Below are positions 1-6,244 of a stretch of 9,803 bases of DNA, one piece after another; the stretch's first letter is position 1, and each line of letters opens with the position of its first letter. Source of the DNA: HGM13006 sp963650135. GTDB lineage: Bacteria > Bacillota > Clostridia > Oscillospirales > Oscillospiraceae. The notes under the pieces were generated by a model. The model had not been told where the DNA came from. It saw nothing but the letters and a program-made list of their open reading frames with translations, and searched no databases. The DNA lies in contig CAVJLG010000037.1 of NCBI GenBank assembly GCA_963650135.1, positions 1-9,803 on the forward strand, read 5' to 3'. The translations under genes and the position numbers were made by a program.

Positions 1-83
1 TTGCTGCCCCAGTAGCCCTTTGCGATCTTCAGGGTCTTATTGCGTCTCTTGCGCGTCATCATTGCGCCTTTTACTCTAGCCAT
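1..83 (-). CDS. rplT: Ribosomal protein L20 (5' part only)
   Basis: This is the N-terminal part of 50S ribosomal protein L20, which binds 23S rRNA early in large-subunit assembly. In many Firmicutes it also represses its own operon by binding the infC leader mRNA. About 27 codons are visible, beginning MARVKGAMMTRKRRNK and continuing through a basic segment with KIAKGYWGS, which matches the conserved L20 N-terminus. The ATG is preceded by a near-perfect AAGGAGG site about 8-10 bases upstream. It is the third gene after infC and rpmI, 34 bases beyond the rpmI stop. The window edge removes the rest of the gene, including any operon terminator. The identification is firm from sequence and gene order. 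Confidence 0.95.
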   Translation of the reverse strand, partial: MARVKGAMMTRKRRNKTLKIAKGYWGS

Positions 84-117
84 TTATGTTATCCTCCTTA
101 GAAGTGTAAAGCGTTGA

Positions 118-318
118 TTATTTGTAGGGAATCAGCTCTTTGATAGCCTTAACGTTGGTCTTATCGGCATAGCTGCCCTGACGCAGACGACGAGTCCGCT
201 TGGTTTCCTTCTTGGTAAGGATGTGGCTCTTGAATGCGCAAGCCTTCTTGACCTTGCCGTTCTTGGTCATCTTAAATCTTTTCTTTGCACCGGAGTGCGT
301 CTTAATCTTGTTCGCCAT
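118..318 (-). CDS. rpmI: Ribosomal protein L35
   Basis: This encodes 50S ribosomal protein L35, a small, very basic protein of the large subunit. The 66-residue product has the normal family length. It carries the typical pattern KTHSGAKKRFK near residues 6-16, a middle KSHILTKKETKRTRRLR segment, and a lysine/arginine-rich composition throughout. The ATG at 318 has an AAGGAG ribosome binding site at 328-333. The gene sits between infC (32 bases upstream) and rplT (34 bases downstream), the standard infC-rpmI-rplT order. No promoter is visible in either short gap, so it is presumably expressed from the infC leader promoter. Confidence 0.97.
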   Translation of the reverse strand: MANKIKTHSGAKKRFKMTKNGKVKKACAFKSHILTKKETKRTRRLRQGSYADKTNVKAIKELIPYK

Positions 319-350
319 GGTGGTGTACTCCTTCCGTATAATAAAGGGAT

Positions 351-869
351 TTACTTACTTGTCTTGGGTCCCAGGAACATGGACATATGGCGTCCATCCA
401 GCTTCGGAGCGCGCTCGATATTGGCGGTTTCCGCACACATCTCGCCAAACTGAGCCAGCAGCGTTTTGCCGATATCGGTATGCGCCATCTCTCTGCCGCG
501 GAACCGAACGGTCACCTTGACTCGATTGCCGTCTTTCAAGAACTTCTGTGCGCTCTTGACTTTGACATTGAAGTCGTTGGTGTCGATACCGGGAGACATC
601 CGAACTTCCTTGATCTCGGTCACATGCTGATTTTTCTTGGCTTCCTTTTCCTTTTTGGTCTGTTCAAAGCGGAACTTACCGTAGTCCATGATCTTGCACA
701 CCGGAGGGGTGGCATTGGGCGAGATCTTTACCAGGTCCAACCCCTGATCATAAGCTCGTGCAAGCGCATCCCGGGGGGACATAATACCAAGCTGTTCACC
801 TGTGGTGTCGATCACGCGGATTTCCTTGTCTCTGATATCCTCATTGAGCTGATGGTCTAGTTTGCTGAT
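351..869 (-). CDS. infC: Translation initiation factor IF-3, ATC start
   Basis: IF-3 binds the 30S subunit, prevents premature 50S joining and proofreads start-codon and initiator-tRNA choice. The 172-residue product has the usual length: an N-terminal domain (about 1-75) containing the signature KIMDYGKFRFEQ (59-70), a lysine-rich linker (about 71-82), and a C-terminal domain with VRFRGREMAH (121-130). I place the start at ATC 869-867 (ISKLDHQ...), because GGAGG at 878-882 lies 8 bases upstream and IF-3 homology begins exactly there. Rare AUU/AUC/AUA starts are a known autoregulatory feature of infC, because IF-3 discriminates against them. The in-frame ATGs further upstream (935 and 917) lie in the leader, the second of them inside the terminator hairpin, and are disfavoured. 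The gene is first in the infC-rpmI-rplT operon. Confidence 0.95.
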   Translation of the reverse strand: MSKLDHQLNEDIRDKEIRVIDTTGEQLGIMSPRDALARAYDQGLDLVKISPNATPPVCKIMDYGKFRFEQTKKEKEAKKNQHVTEIKEVRMSPGIDTNDFNVKVKSAQKFLKDGNRVKVTVRFRGREMAHTDIGKTLLAQFGEMCAETANIERAPKLDGRHMSMFLGPKTSK

Positions 870-877
870 ATGAAACA

Positions 878-882
878 CCTCC
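878..882 (-). promoter_or_regulatory. Ribosome binding site deciding the infC start
   Basis: GGAGG on the minus strand is followed by 8 bases and then the ATC codon. It lies just after the T-tract of the leader terminator, so only readthrough transcripts carry it. A GTG overlaps its last base and is therefore too close to be served by it, which supports the ATC start. Confidence 0.85.
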
Positions 883-885
883 AAC

Positions 886-915
886 AAAAAAACGCGGATG
901 CTGCATAGCACCCGC
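886..915 (-). terminator. Leader transcription attenuator upstream of infC
   Basis: On the minus strand, GCGGGTGCT (915-907) pairs with AGCATCCGC (902-894) as a 9-bp stem with one G-U pair and a 4-base loop. A C-to-G step follows and then seven T residues (892-886). This is a textbook intrinsic terminator placed before the infC ribosome binding site, so it must act as a regulated attenuator and not as an end-of-operon terminator. L20-controlled attenuation of infC-rpmI-rplT is known in Bacillus subtilis. That L20 is the regulator here is inferred from gene order. Confidence 0.88.
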
Positions 916-1020
916 ATGAAGCTCCAGCCTGACATTCTGCCAAACTACGCTATCAAACCGCGTCGCAATTGCTGGCGGTGAGGTGCGGGGCTGCCGCTCC
1001 TACTTCCTTTTAACTAGGTT

Positions 1021-1049
1021 ATTTTAGCACAGCCCTGCCGCTCTGTCAA
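1021..1049 (-). promoter_or_regulatory. Sigma-A promoter of the infC operon
   Basis: The minus strand reads TTGACA (1049-1044), a 17-base spacer, then TAAAAT (1026-1021). The -35 box is perfect, the -10 box matches five of six, and the spacing is optimal. It lies downstream of the hairpin that ends the preceding gene and about 150 bases upstream of infC. Confidence 0.88.
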
Positions 1050-1067
1050 GGCCTTTTTCGGAATATT

Positions 1068-1100
1068 TATGGCTCTGCGAAGATTTTCCGCAGAGCCATA
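1068..1100 (-). terminator. Hairpin after the XpaC-like gene, probable terminator
   Basis: A perfect 12-bp stem, TATGGCTCTGCG with CGCAGAGCCATA, and a 9-base loop begin 4 bases after the stop codon of the XpaC-like gene. The tail after the stem is AATATTCC and not a real T-tract, so termination may be weak. Its position between that stop and the infC promoter argues for an end-of-transcript role. Confidence 0.65.
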
Positions 1101-1104
1101 GGAC

Positions 1105-2481
1105 TTATAGCTTCAGTTCATTGTCGGCGGTGAGGCCATCCTTCTCCAGCATAGTTTCCATCACCTTGAGGTCCGCCGAAATATCCAGGGCGTCGTCTGC
1201 AAACAGCTTGTCCAGCTGGGTTTCATAGCCGTCTACAATCTTGTCCATCATATCTTCGATTTTCTGCTTGGTTTCCCGGATATTTTCGCCCTCCACATCC
1301 TGTTCCTCCAGCTTTGCATAGTTCTCCAGGATTTTCAGGGTCTGGGGCAGATAATAGTTCATAAAGCTCTTGAGCTCCCCGGCCTTTTCCGGGCGGGCCT
1401 CCAGCAGCCGGAAGATTTTCGCAGTGAGCTCTTCAATCCGGTCGATTTTACGGCTCAGCTCCGGGTTATCGATGTCATCGTTAATCTGCCGGATATGCTT
1501 GAGAGTACTGTCGGCCACGCTCTCCGCCTTATCGTTGGGCACATTCTGAATGTCCGGTTCGGGCTCCGGCGCTTCCTCAATACCGCCCTCCTTGAGTACC
1601 AGCAGGTTCCGGGCCGCATCAATATAGCCGCTTTCGAAATAATCCCGCTCCAGCATTTCCTCCAGATCCTGCACCGTATGCTTCTCCGAAACACCCATGG
1701 CCTTTGCCAGGCTGGAGATGGAAATCTCATCCCGGCTGCCGATCATGGAGAGATAACTGCGGAACTTCTTCATTTTCCGCTTTCGGCTGCCCGCCATGCC
1801 CAGCAGCGCAATGCCTGCCAGGAACAGCGCCAGCAGCGGCACAAGATTTCTCATGGCATAGCCGAAGCCGATGAAATATTCAATTTCTTCAATGAGCTGC
1901 ATCACAAACGCAAACCCAAAGCCAACCGTTAAAATACCGCCCAGAATCCGCAGCAGTCCCAGATTGCCAAAGCCATGGAGCCGCGCTTCCTGCTTTTCCG
2001 AGTTTTTACCCTTTTTATTGTCCGAATTCTGCCGCCGGGCATTGGCCTCCGTCCGAACCTTGGCCGCCTCCTGGCTGACCTGCTCCCACTGGACGCTCTT
2101 CTGGCCCTTTTGATAGCCGGTTCGGGCCTGGTTGGCCGCGGATTTTGCCGCATTGGCCGCCCGATGCAGCTCTTTCCGCACCCGCTGATCGCCAGGCCAT
2201 TTCCCGGACAGCTCCAGGAACAGCAGGATCAATCCAACAGGCCAAGCCACCATAAACGCCAGCACAATAAAGATCCAATGCCAGCCCTTATCGTTACCGC
2301 CCTTACGGTGCTGGCTGCCGGAAGCCTTCTCGCTACTGTAAGTGTAGGTGTAGCTGCGATGATAGCTGCCGTCTACCCGGTCCTGGGTGGAATCACGCTG
2401 GGTTTCTTCTCCCTCCGGCGAGACATAATGGACGTTTCCGTTTTCGTCAAACTCCCATCTTCCGCCTCTGCTCTCACTCAT
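1105..2481 (-). CDS. XpaC-like membrane protein with winged-helix-like module
   Basis: This is a predicted integral membrane protein of 458 residues. The C-terminal part (about 322-452) is a helical region with the look of the XpaC family ('5-bromo-4-chloroindolyl phosphate hydrolysis'), including NYYLPQTLKILENYAKLEEQ near 375-394. The biochemical role of that family is unclear. Preceding it are a polar, tyrosine-rich N-terminus (1-60), one hydrophobic segment (67-91), a basic and polar helix (about 100-168), two more hydrophobic segments (173-195 and 210-231) and a winged-helix-like module (about 237-297, with SLAKAMGVSEKHTVQDLEEMLE). The start at 2481 (MSESRGG) is chosen because GGAAGGA at 2492-2498 precedes it. 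A longer reading frame would only overlap wecB by 92 bases. It lies 7 bases after the wecB stop, so translation is probably coupled. The family call is moderate and the substrate unknown. Confidence 0.8.
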   Translation of the reverse strand: MSESRGGRWEFDENGNVHYVSPEGEETQRDSTQDRVDGSYHRSYTYTYSSEKASGSQHRKGGNDKGWHWIFIVLAFMVAWPVGLILLFLELSGKWPGDQRVRKELHRAANAAKSAANQARTGYQKGQKSVQWEQVSQEAAKVRTEANARRQNSDNKKGKNSEKQEARLHGFGNLGLLRILGGILTVGFGFAFVMQLIEEIEYFIGFGYAMRNLVPLLALFLAGIALLGMAGSRKRKMKKFRSYLSMIGSRDEISISSLAKAMGVSEKHTVQDLEEMLERDYFESGYIDAARNLLVLKEGGIEEAPEPEPDIQNVPNDKAESVADSTLKHIRQINDDIDNPELSRKIDRIEELTAKIFRLLEARPEKAGELKSFMNYYLPQTLKILENYAKLEEQDVEGENIRETKQKIEDMMDKIVDGYETQLDKLFADDALDISADLKVMETMLEKDGLTADNELKL

Positions 2482-2488
2482 GCAGCCA

Positions 2489-3592
2489 TCATCCTTCCAA
2501 TTCTTGTTCCAGGATATCCGCGATCCGCTCGGAGGCGTGACCGTCGCCGTAGGGGTTCGACGCCTCTGCCATTGCCGCATAGGCGCTCTGATCCTCCAGC
2601 AGCAGGCAGAAATTGCGGTAAATATTCTCTTCGTCGGTGCCCACCAGCTTCAGGGTACCTGCGGCAATGCCCTCGGGACGCTCGGTGGTATCCCGCATGA
2701 CCAATACCGGCTTGCCCAGAGACGGCGCCTCTTCCTGTACGCCGCCGGAATCCGTCAGAATCAAATAGCAGCGGGCCATAAAGTTGTGGAAATCCAACAC
2801 ATCCAGGGGCTCAATCAGGTGAATCCGATCGTCTCCGCCCAGCTCCCGCTCCGCAATTTCACGGACAGCAGGGTTCATGTGGATGGGATAGATCACCTTA
2901 ATGTCCGGATGCTCGTCGCACACCCGGCGAATGGCCCGGAACATATGCACCATCGGCTCTCCAAGATTCTCCCGGCGATGGGCCGTAATCAAAATCATAC
3001 GGCTGCCCGCTGCCCACTCCAGCTCCGGATGGGTGTAGTTCTCCCGAACGGTAGTGCGCAGGGCATCGATGCCGGTATTGCCGGTGACAAAAATCTTGCC
3101 GGTGTCCCGCTTTTCATTCAGCAGATTCTGCCGCGCCTGCTGGGTGGGCGCAAAGTTAAACCGGCTGATGATGCTCACCGCCTGGCGGTTAAACTCTTCC
3201 GGATAGGGACTGTAAATATTATAGGTACGCAGTCCCGCCTCCACATGGCCCACGGGAATGCTCATATAGAAGCACGCCAGCGCCGTCACAAAGGTGGTGG
3301 AGGTGTCGCCATGAACCAGCACCACGTCGGGCTTTACCTCTTCCAGTACCGTCCGAATGGAGCCGAGAATCTCTGTTGTTACGTCAAACAGCGTCTGCCG
3401 CTGCTTCATAATGGCAAGGTCATATTCCGGCACAACCTCGAAGGTGTCGAGCACCATATCCAGCATTTGCCGATGCTGTCCGGTGACGCACACTACCGTT
3501 TTCATTCCTTCCCGTTTTTTCAGTTCCTTTACCAGCGGGCACATCTTTATGGCCTCTGGGCGGGTGCCAAACACCAGCATCACGGTCTTCAC
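2489..3592 (-). CDS. wecB: UDP-N-acetylglucosamine 2-epimerase, non-hydrolysing
   Basis: This cytoplasmic enzyme interconverts UDP-GlcNAc and UDP-ManNAc, the ManNAc donor for wall teichoic acid linkage units and other secondary wall polymers (names in use: wecB, mnaA). The 367-residue product has the usual length and full GT-B-like fold signatures: FGTRPEAIKM (8-17), VTGQHRQML (36-45), VHGDTSTT with D96, HVEAGLRT with E118, PEEFNRQ with E132/E133, TAHRREN with H205, DSGGVQEE (281-288) and TERPEG (303-308). These match the residues known as catalytic or UDP-binding in the E. coli enzyme. The start is GTG at 3592, supported by GAGGGG at 3599-3604. An ATG three bases earlier is out of frame. It is the first gene of an operon with the XpaC-like gene and has its own promoter. 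Confidence 0.95.
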   Translation of the reverse strand: MKTVMLVFGTRPEAIKMCPLVKELKKREGMKTVVCVTGQHRQMLDMVLDTFEVVPEYDLAIMKQRQTLFDVTTEILGSIRTVLEEVKPDVVLVHGDTSTTFVTALACFYMSIPVGHVEAGLRTYNIYSPYPEEFNRQAVSIISRFNFAPTQQARQNLLNEKRDTGKIFVTGNTGIDALRTTVRENYTHPELEWAAGSRMILITAHRRENLGEPMVHMFRAIRRVCDEHPDIKVIYPIHMNPAVREIAERELGGDDRIHLIEPLDVLDFHNFMARCYLILTDSGGVQEEAPSLGKPVLVMRDTTERPEGIAAGTLKLVGTDEENIYRNFCLLLEDQSAYAAMAEASNPYGDGHASERIADILEQELEG

Positions 3593-3624
3593 GCATGACC
3601 CCTCATTTCTTTTGATTTGTTCTC

Positions 3625-3653
3625 ATTTTACCCTTAATTTCCGCTTCCGTCAA
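3625..3653 (-). promoter_or_regulatory. Sigma-A promoter of wecB and the XpaC-like gene
   Basis: On the minus strand TTGACG (3653-3648) is followed by 17 bases and TAAAAT (3630-3625). It lies in the 96-base gap after the P-type ATPase stop and about 33 bases before the wecB GTG, so this operon can be expressed independently of the ATPase. I see no convincing intrinsic terminator for the ATPase in the same gap, so readthrough from it remains possible. Confidence 0.82.
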
Positions 3654-3688
3654 CCAAAATAGTTCCGATCTTATAAGCCGCACTTTAT

Positions 3689-6145
3689 TTATCGTTCATG
3701 CTTCCGGATTTTTGTTCCCAACGTCAGCCGATCCTGCCGCTTTTCCCGGAGTTTTCCGATGAGCAGCTCGGTTTTCTCAAAAATCATCAATACCGTCCGC
3801 ATGATCTGGAAGGACAGCATAATAAACACCGCCAGCACCAATCCCGTCTCCAACGTAGGCGCTGTAAAGCCAAATACCGAGCTCAGCACGGTAAAGCAAA
3901 TCACCTCTGCCAGCGCCATCACCGCAATCAGTGCCGACCGTTTCCAATCCAGGGGCTGAGACACCTGGTAGAGCACCCGTAGTCCCACCACTGCCAGCAC
4001 CACCGCGCTCATGGTATACAGCTGCTCCGTTGGGAAATGGAACACCGCCACAAATGTCTCGATGAGCAGAATCAAAATCACATTGGTCAGGCCGCCTGGT
4101 AGTGCTTTTAAGAACACATTCGTAATAAACCGGCCCTTGACCCGCTCATGATTGGGCTCCAGCGCCAGGAAGAATGCAGGCGCGCCAATGGTCAGACCGC
4201 TAATGACGGACAGATGCAGCGGCACCAGGGGATAGGGCATATTTACGAACAGCGAAATCACCGAAATCAGGAACGAAAAAATGTTCTTCACAAAGAACAG
4301 CGACGCCGCCCGCTGAATGTTATTGATGACCCGCCGCCCCTCGTCCACCACCTGGGGCATGGTGGAGAAATCGGAATCCAGCAGCACCAGCTGTGCCACC
4401 TGACAGGCTGCATCGGCGCCGGACGCCATGGCAATGCCGCAATCTGCATCCTTCAGCGCCAACACGTCGTTTACGCCGTCGCCGGTCATGGCAACCGTAT
4501 GCCCCGCCTTCTGCATGGCCTTTACCAGCTTCCGCTTTTGGTCCGGGGTAACACGGCCAAACACTGCATAGTGCTCTGCCGCCTCTTCGATTTCTTCATC
4601 GGTGGTCAGAGTGGACGCATCCACATACAGGTCCGCGTCGGAAATTCCCGCCTGCCGGGCTACCTCCGACACCGTCACCGGATTATCTCCGGAGATGACG
4701 CGGATCGACACACCCTGCTGCGTAAAGTAGCGGAACGTCTCCGGCGCTTCCGGACGGATTCGGTTGGTCAGCGGAATCAGCGCCATGGGTGTTACCGCGC
4801 CCAAGGACAGATTTCCCGGTTCCGGTACCCCCGCATAGCTTGCCAGCAGCAGCACACGATAGCCCCGGCTGCTCCAGCTCTCCACGTCCTTGCCCACCTC
4901 GTCATAACGGGAGCTCATAATAAACTCCGGCGCACCCACCAGGAAGCTGCCCTTTTCTTCAAACACCACGCCGGTCCATTTGGTGTCGGAGGAGAACGGA
5001 ATCACCTTTTTCGCCATCCATTTGGGTTCCCGACAGAATTTATCTGCCATGGCTCTGCCGGTGTCGTTGTCCGCTTTGGCCGCGCCATAGATTTCTGAAA
5101 GAATCTCCTGCACCTGGTGATACTCTACCCCATCCATGGGCACCGGATCACCGGGTTCCATTACATTTTCCGTAATGGTTCCGGTTTTATCCACGCAGAG
5201 CACGTCTACGCGGGCCAGATTTTCAATGCAGTTCATATCCTGGGTCAAAACATGCTTCTGGGCCAGACGAATGACACTGACCGCCAATGCCACGCTGGTA
5301 AGCAGATACAGGCCCTCGGGAATCATGCCGATCAGCGCCGCTACCGTTGCCTTGACCGAAGCCTGGAGCCCCAGATCCAGCACCTTAAACTGCTTAATAA
5401 ACAGAATGATACCCAGGGGAATCATGGCGATGCCGATCACCCGGATCACCTTGTCCAGAGACGCCATCATCTCCGAATTGCCGACTTTGACGTCCTTCTT
5501 GGCCTCCAGGGTCAGCTTTGACGCATAGGAATCCGCGCCTACCTGGGTCAGCTGCGCCTTACATCGCCCGGACACCACAAAGCTGCCGGACAGCAGCACA
5601 TCGCCCGCACGCTTTACAATCGCGTCCTCCTCGCCGGTAATCAGGGATTCATTCACCTGAACCTGCCCCACACGGACCACTGCATCGGCGCAGATCTGAT
5701 CGCCGGAAGCAAATTCTACAATGTCATCCCGCACCAGCCGGTCCGACTCCACCATCTCCCGCTTGCCGTTACGAATGGTTGGCACCTTCCGCGCCGTCAT
5801 CAGCGTCAGCTGATCGATGGTGCGCTTGGAGCGAATCTCCTGAAAAATGCCGATGGCGGTATTGGTAATGGCGATGCCCAGAAAGAGCATGTCGCCAAAT
5901 GCGCCCACCACCGCCAGACAAGCTGCCAGAATGATAAAAATCAGGTTGAAATATGTCAGGCAATTGTCTCGGATGATCTGCTTTTCTGACTTGGTGGGGG
6001 ACTCCACCTGAACATTGCTGAGTCCCGCCTGCATCCGCTGACGAACTGCCACATCGCTGAGCCCATGGGTATGCGGCGGATCACACACCGGAATCGTCTG
6101 TGGGTTTCGTTTGATTTCCGGCTTTACCGGTTGCCTTTTTCCCAT
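3689..6145 (-). CDS. Cation-translocating P-type ATPase, CtpE/Exp7-like
   Basis: This is a membrane pump that couples ATP hydrolysis, through an aspartyl phosphate, to metal-cation transport. In the 818-residue product I see the actuator motif ITGEE (169-173), PEGL in helix 4 (276-279), the phosphorylation motif DKTGTIT (D319), an N-domain VGAPE in place of the common KGAPE (403-407), SGDNP (485-489) and the hinge TGDGVNDV (554-561). Ten hydrophobic segments follow the P2-type order, four before and six after the catalytic loops. There is no N-terminal CxxC heavy-metal domain, which argues against CopA/ZntA types. The layout resembles mycobacterial CtpE and pneumococcal Exp7. CtpE is linked to calcium uptake, but the ion here cannot be read from sequence. 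The start at 6145 is chosen for AAAGGA at 6156-6161. An ATG at 6169 lacks a properly spaced site. Confidence 0.9.
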   Translation of the reverse strand: MGKRQPVKPEIKRNPQTIPVCDPPHTHGLSDVAVRQRMQAGLSNVQVESPTKSEKQIIRDNCLTYFNLIFIILAACLAVVGAFGDMLFLGIAITNTAIGIFQEIRSKRTIDQLTLMTARKVPTIRNGKREMVESDRLVRDDIVEFASGDQICADAVVRVGQVQVNESLITGEEDAIVKRAGDVLLSGSFVVSGRCKAQLTQVGADSYASKLTLEAKKDVKVGNSEMMASLDKVIRVIGIAMIPLGIILFIKQFKVLDLGLQASVKATVAALIGMIPEGLYLLTSVALAVSVIRLAQKHVLTQDMNCIENLARVDVLCVDKTGTITENVMEPGDPVPMDGVEYHQVQEILSEIYGAAKADNDTGRAMADKFCREPKWMAKKVIPFSSDTKWTGVVFEEKGSFLVGAPEFIMSSRYDEVGKDVESWSSRGYRVLLLASYAGVPEPGNLSLGAVTPMALIPLTNRIRPEAPETFRYFTQQGVSIRVISGDNPVTVSEVARQAGISDADLYVDASTLTTDEEIEEAAEHYAVFGRVTPDQKRKLVKAMQKAGHTVAMTGDGVNDVLALKDADCGIAMASGADAACQVAQLVLLDSDFSTMPQVVDEGRRVINNIQRAASLFFVKNIFSFLISVISLFVNMPYPLVPLHLSVISGLTIGAPAFFLALEPNHERVKGRFITNVFLKALPGGLTNVILILLIETFVAVFHFPTEQLYTMSAVVLAVVGLRVLYQVSQPLDWKRSALIAVMALAEVICFTVLSSVFGFTAPTLETGLVLAVFIMLSFQIMRTVLMIFEKTELLIGKLREKRQDRLTLGTKIRKHER

Positions 6146-6208
6146 AGGGATTCGTTCCTTTCTGTTCATCCCTCTGCCGCCAGTTCCGGCAGACTGGGTT
6201 CTATATGA

Positions 6209-6237
6209 ACGTAGACGCCGCACTGCGACGCCTACGT
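6209..6237 (-). other. 13-bp perfect hairpin between SLH gene and ATPase gene
   Basis: ACGTAGGCGTCGC and GCGGCGTCTACGT on the minus strand pair over all 13 positions (two G-U pairs) around a 3-base loop. It starts 8 bases after the SLH gene stop. No T-tract follows on either strand, so it is not a classical intrinsic terminator. It may be an mRNA-stabilising 3' structure, a leaky terminator or part of an ATPase leader. No good promoter is visible between it and the ATPase start. Confidence 0.6.
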
Positions 6238-6244
6238 GGAGTTA

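Larger units (their letters stand above)
870..1014 (-). promoter_or_regulatory. infC operon 5' leader, probable L20 leader
   Basis: This untranslated leader is about 145 nt long, from the predicted transcription start near 1014 to the infC start. Besides the terminator it holds AGCCCCGC (992-985), which can pair with the terminator's 5' arm GCGGGTGCT (915-907) over 8 bp with a single bulged T. This gives a candidate antiterminator. Together with its position before infC-rpmI-rplT, this fits an L20-responsive attenuation leader. I did not see a T-box consensus (AGGGTGGNACCGCG). The exact L20 contact site cannot be assigned by eye. Confidence 0.65.

Noticed and set aside
870..935. 22-residue N-terminal extension of infC starting at ATG 935, or a leader peptide
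   Set aside because: It runs through the terminator stem and T-tract, has no ribosome binding site at ATG 935, and lies outside IF-3 homology. GGAGG is placed for ATC 869.
870..1014. T-box or metabolite riboswitch before infC
   Set aside because: No T-box consensus and no riboswitch core that I recognise. Position and operon content fit a ribosomal-protein leader better.
2482..2580. 33-residue N-terminal extension of the XpaC-like protein
   Set aside because: It lies inside the 3' end of wecB in another frame and is Arg/Thr/Pro-rich shadow sequence. The ATG at 2481 has a good ribosome binding site right after the wecB stop region.
2480..3598. 372-codon open frame on the plus strand opposite wecB
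   Set aside because: The minus strand carries every epimerase motif. The plus-strand frame is antisense to it and its product has no recognisable feature.
4148..5098. 316-codon open frame on the plus strand inside the P-type ATPase gene
   Set aside because: It is a shadow of the ATPase coding sequence: His/Arg/Gln-rich with no domain, and contained entirely within a gene with intact motifs.
6146..6223. Longer ATPase N-terminus from 6223 or 6169
   Set aside because: The ATG at 6169 has GAGGG directly abutting it with no spacer, and the 6223 start lies in the hairpin region. AAAGGA precedes the ATG at 6145 at usable spacing.
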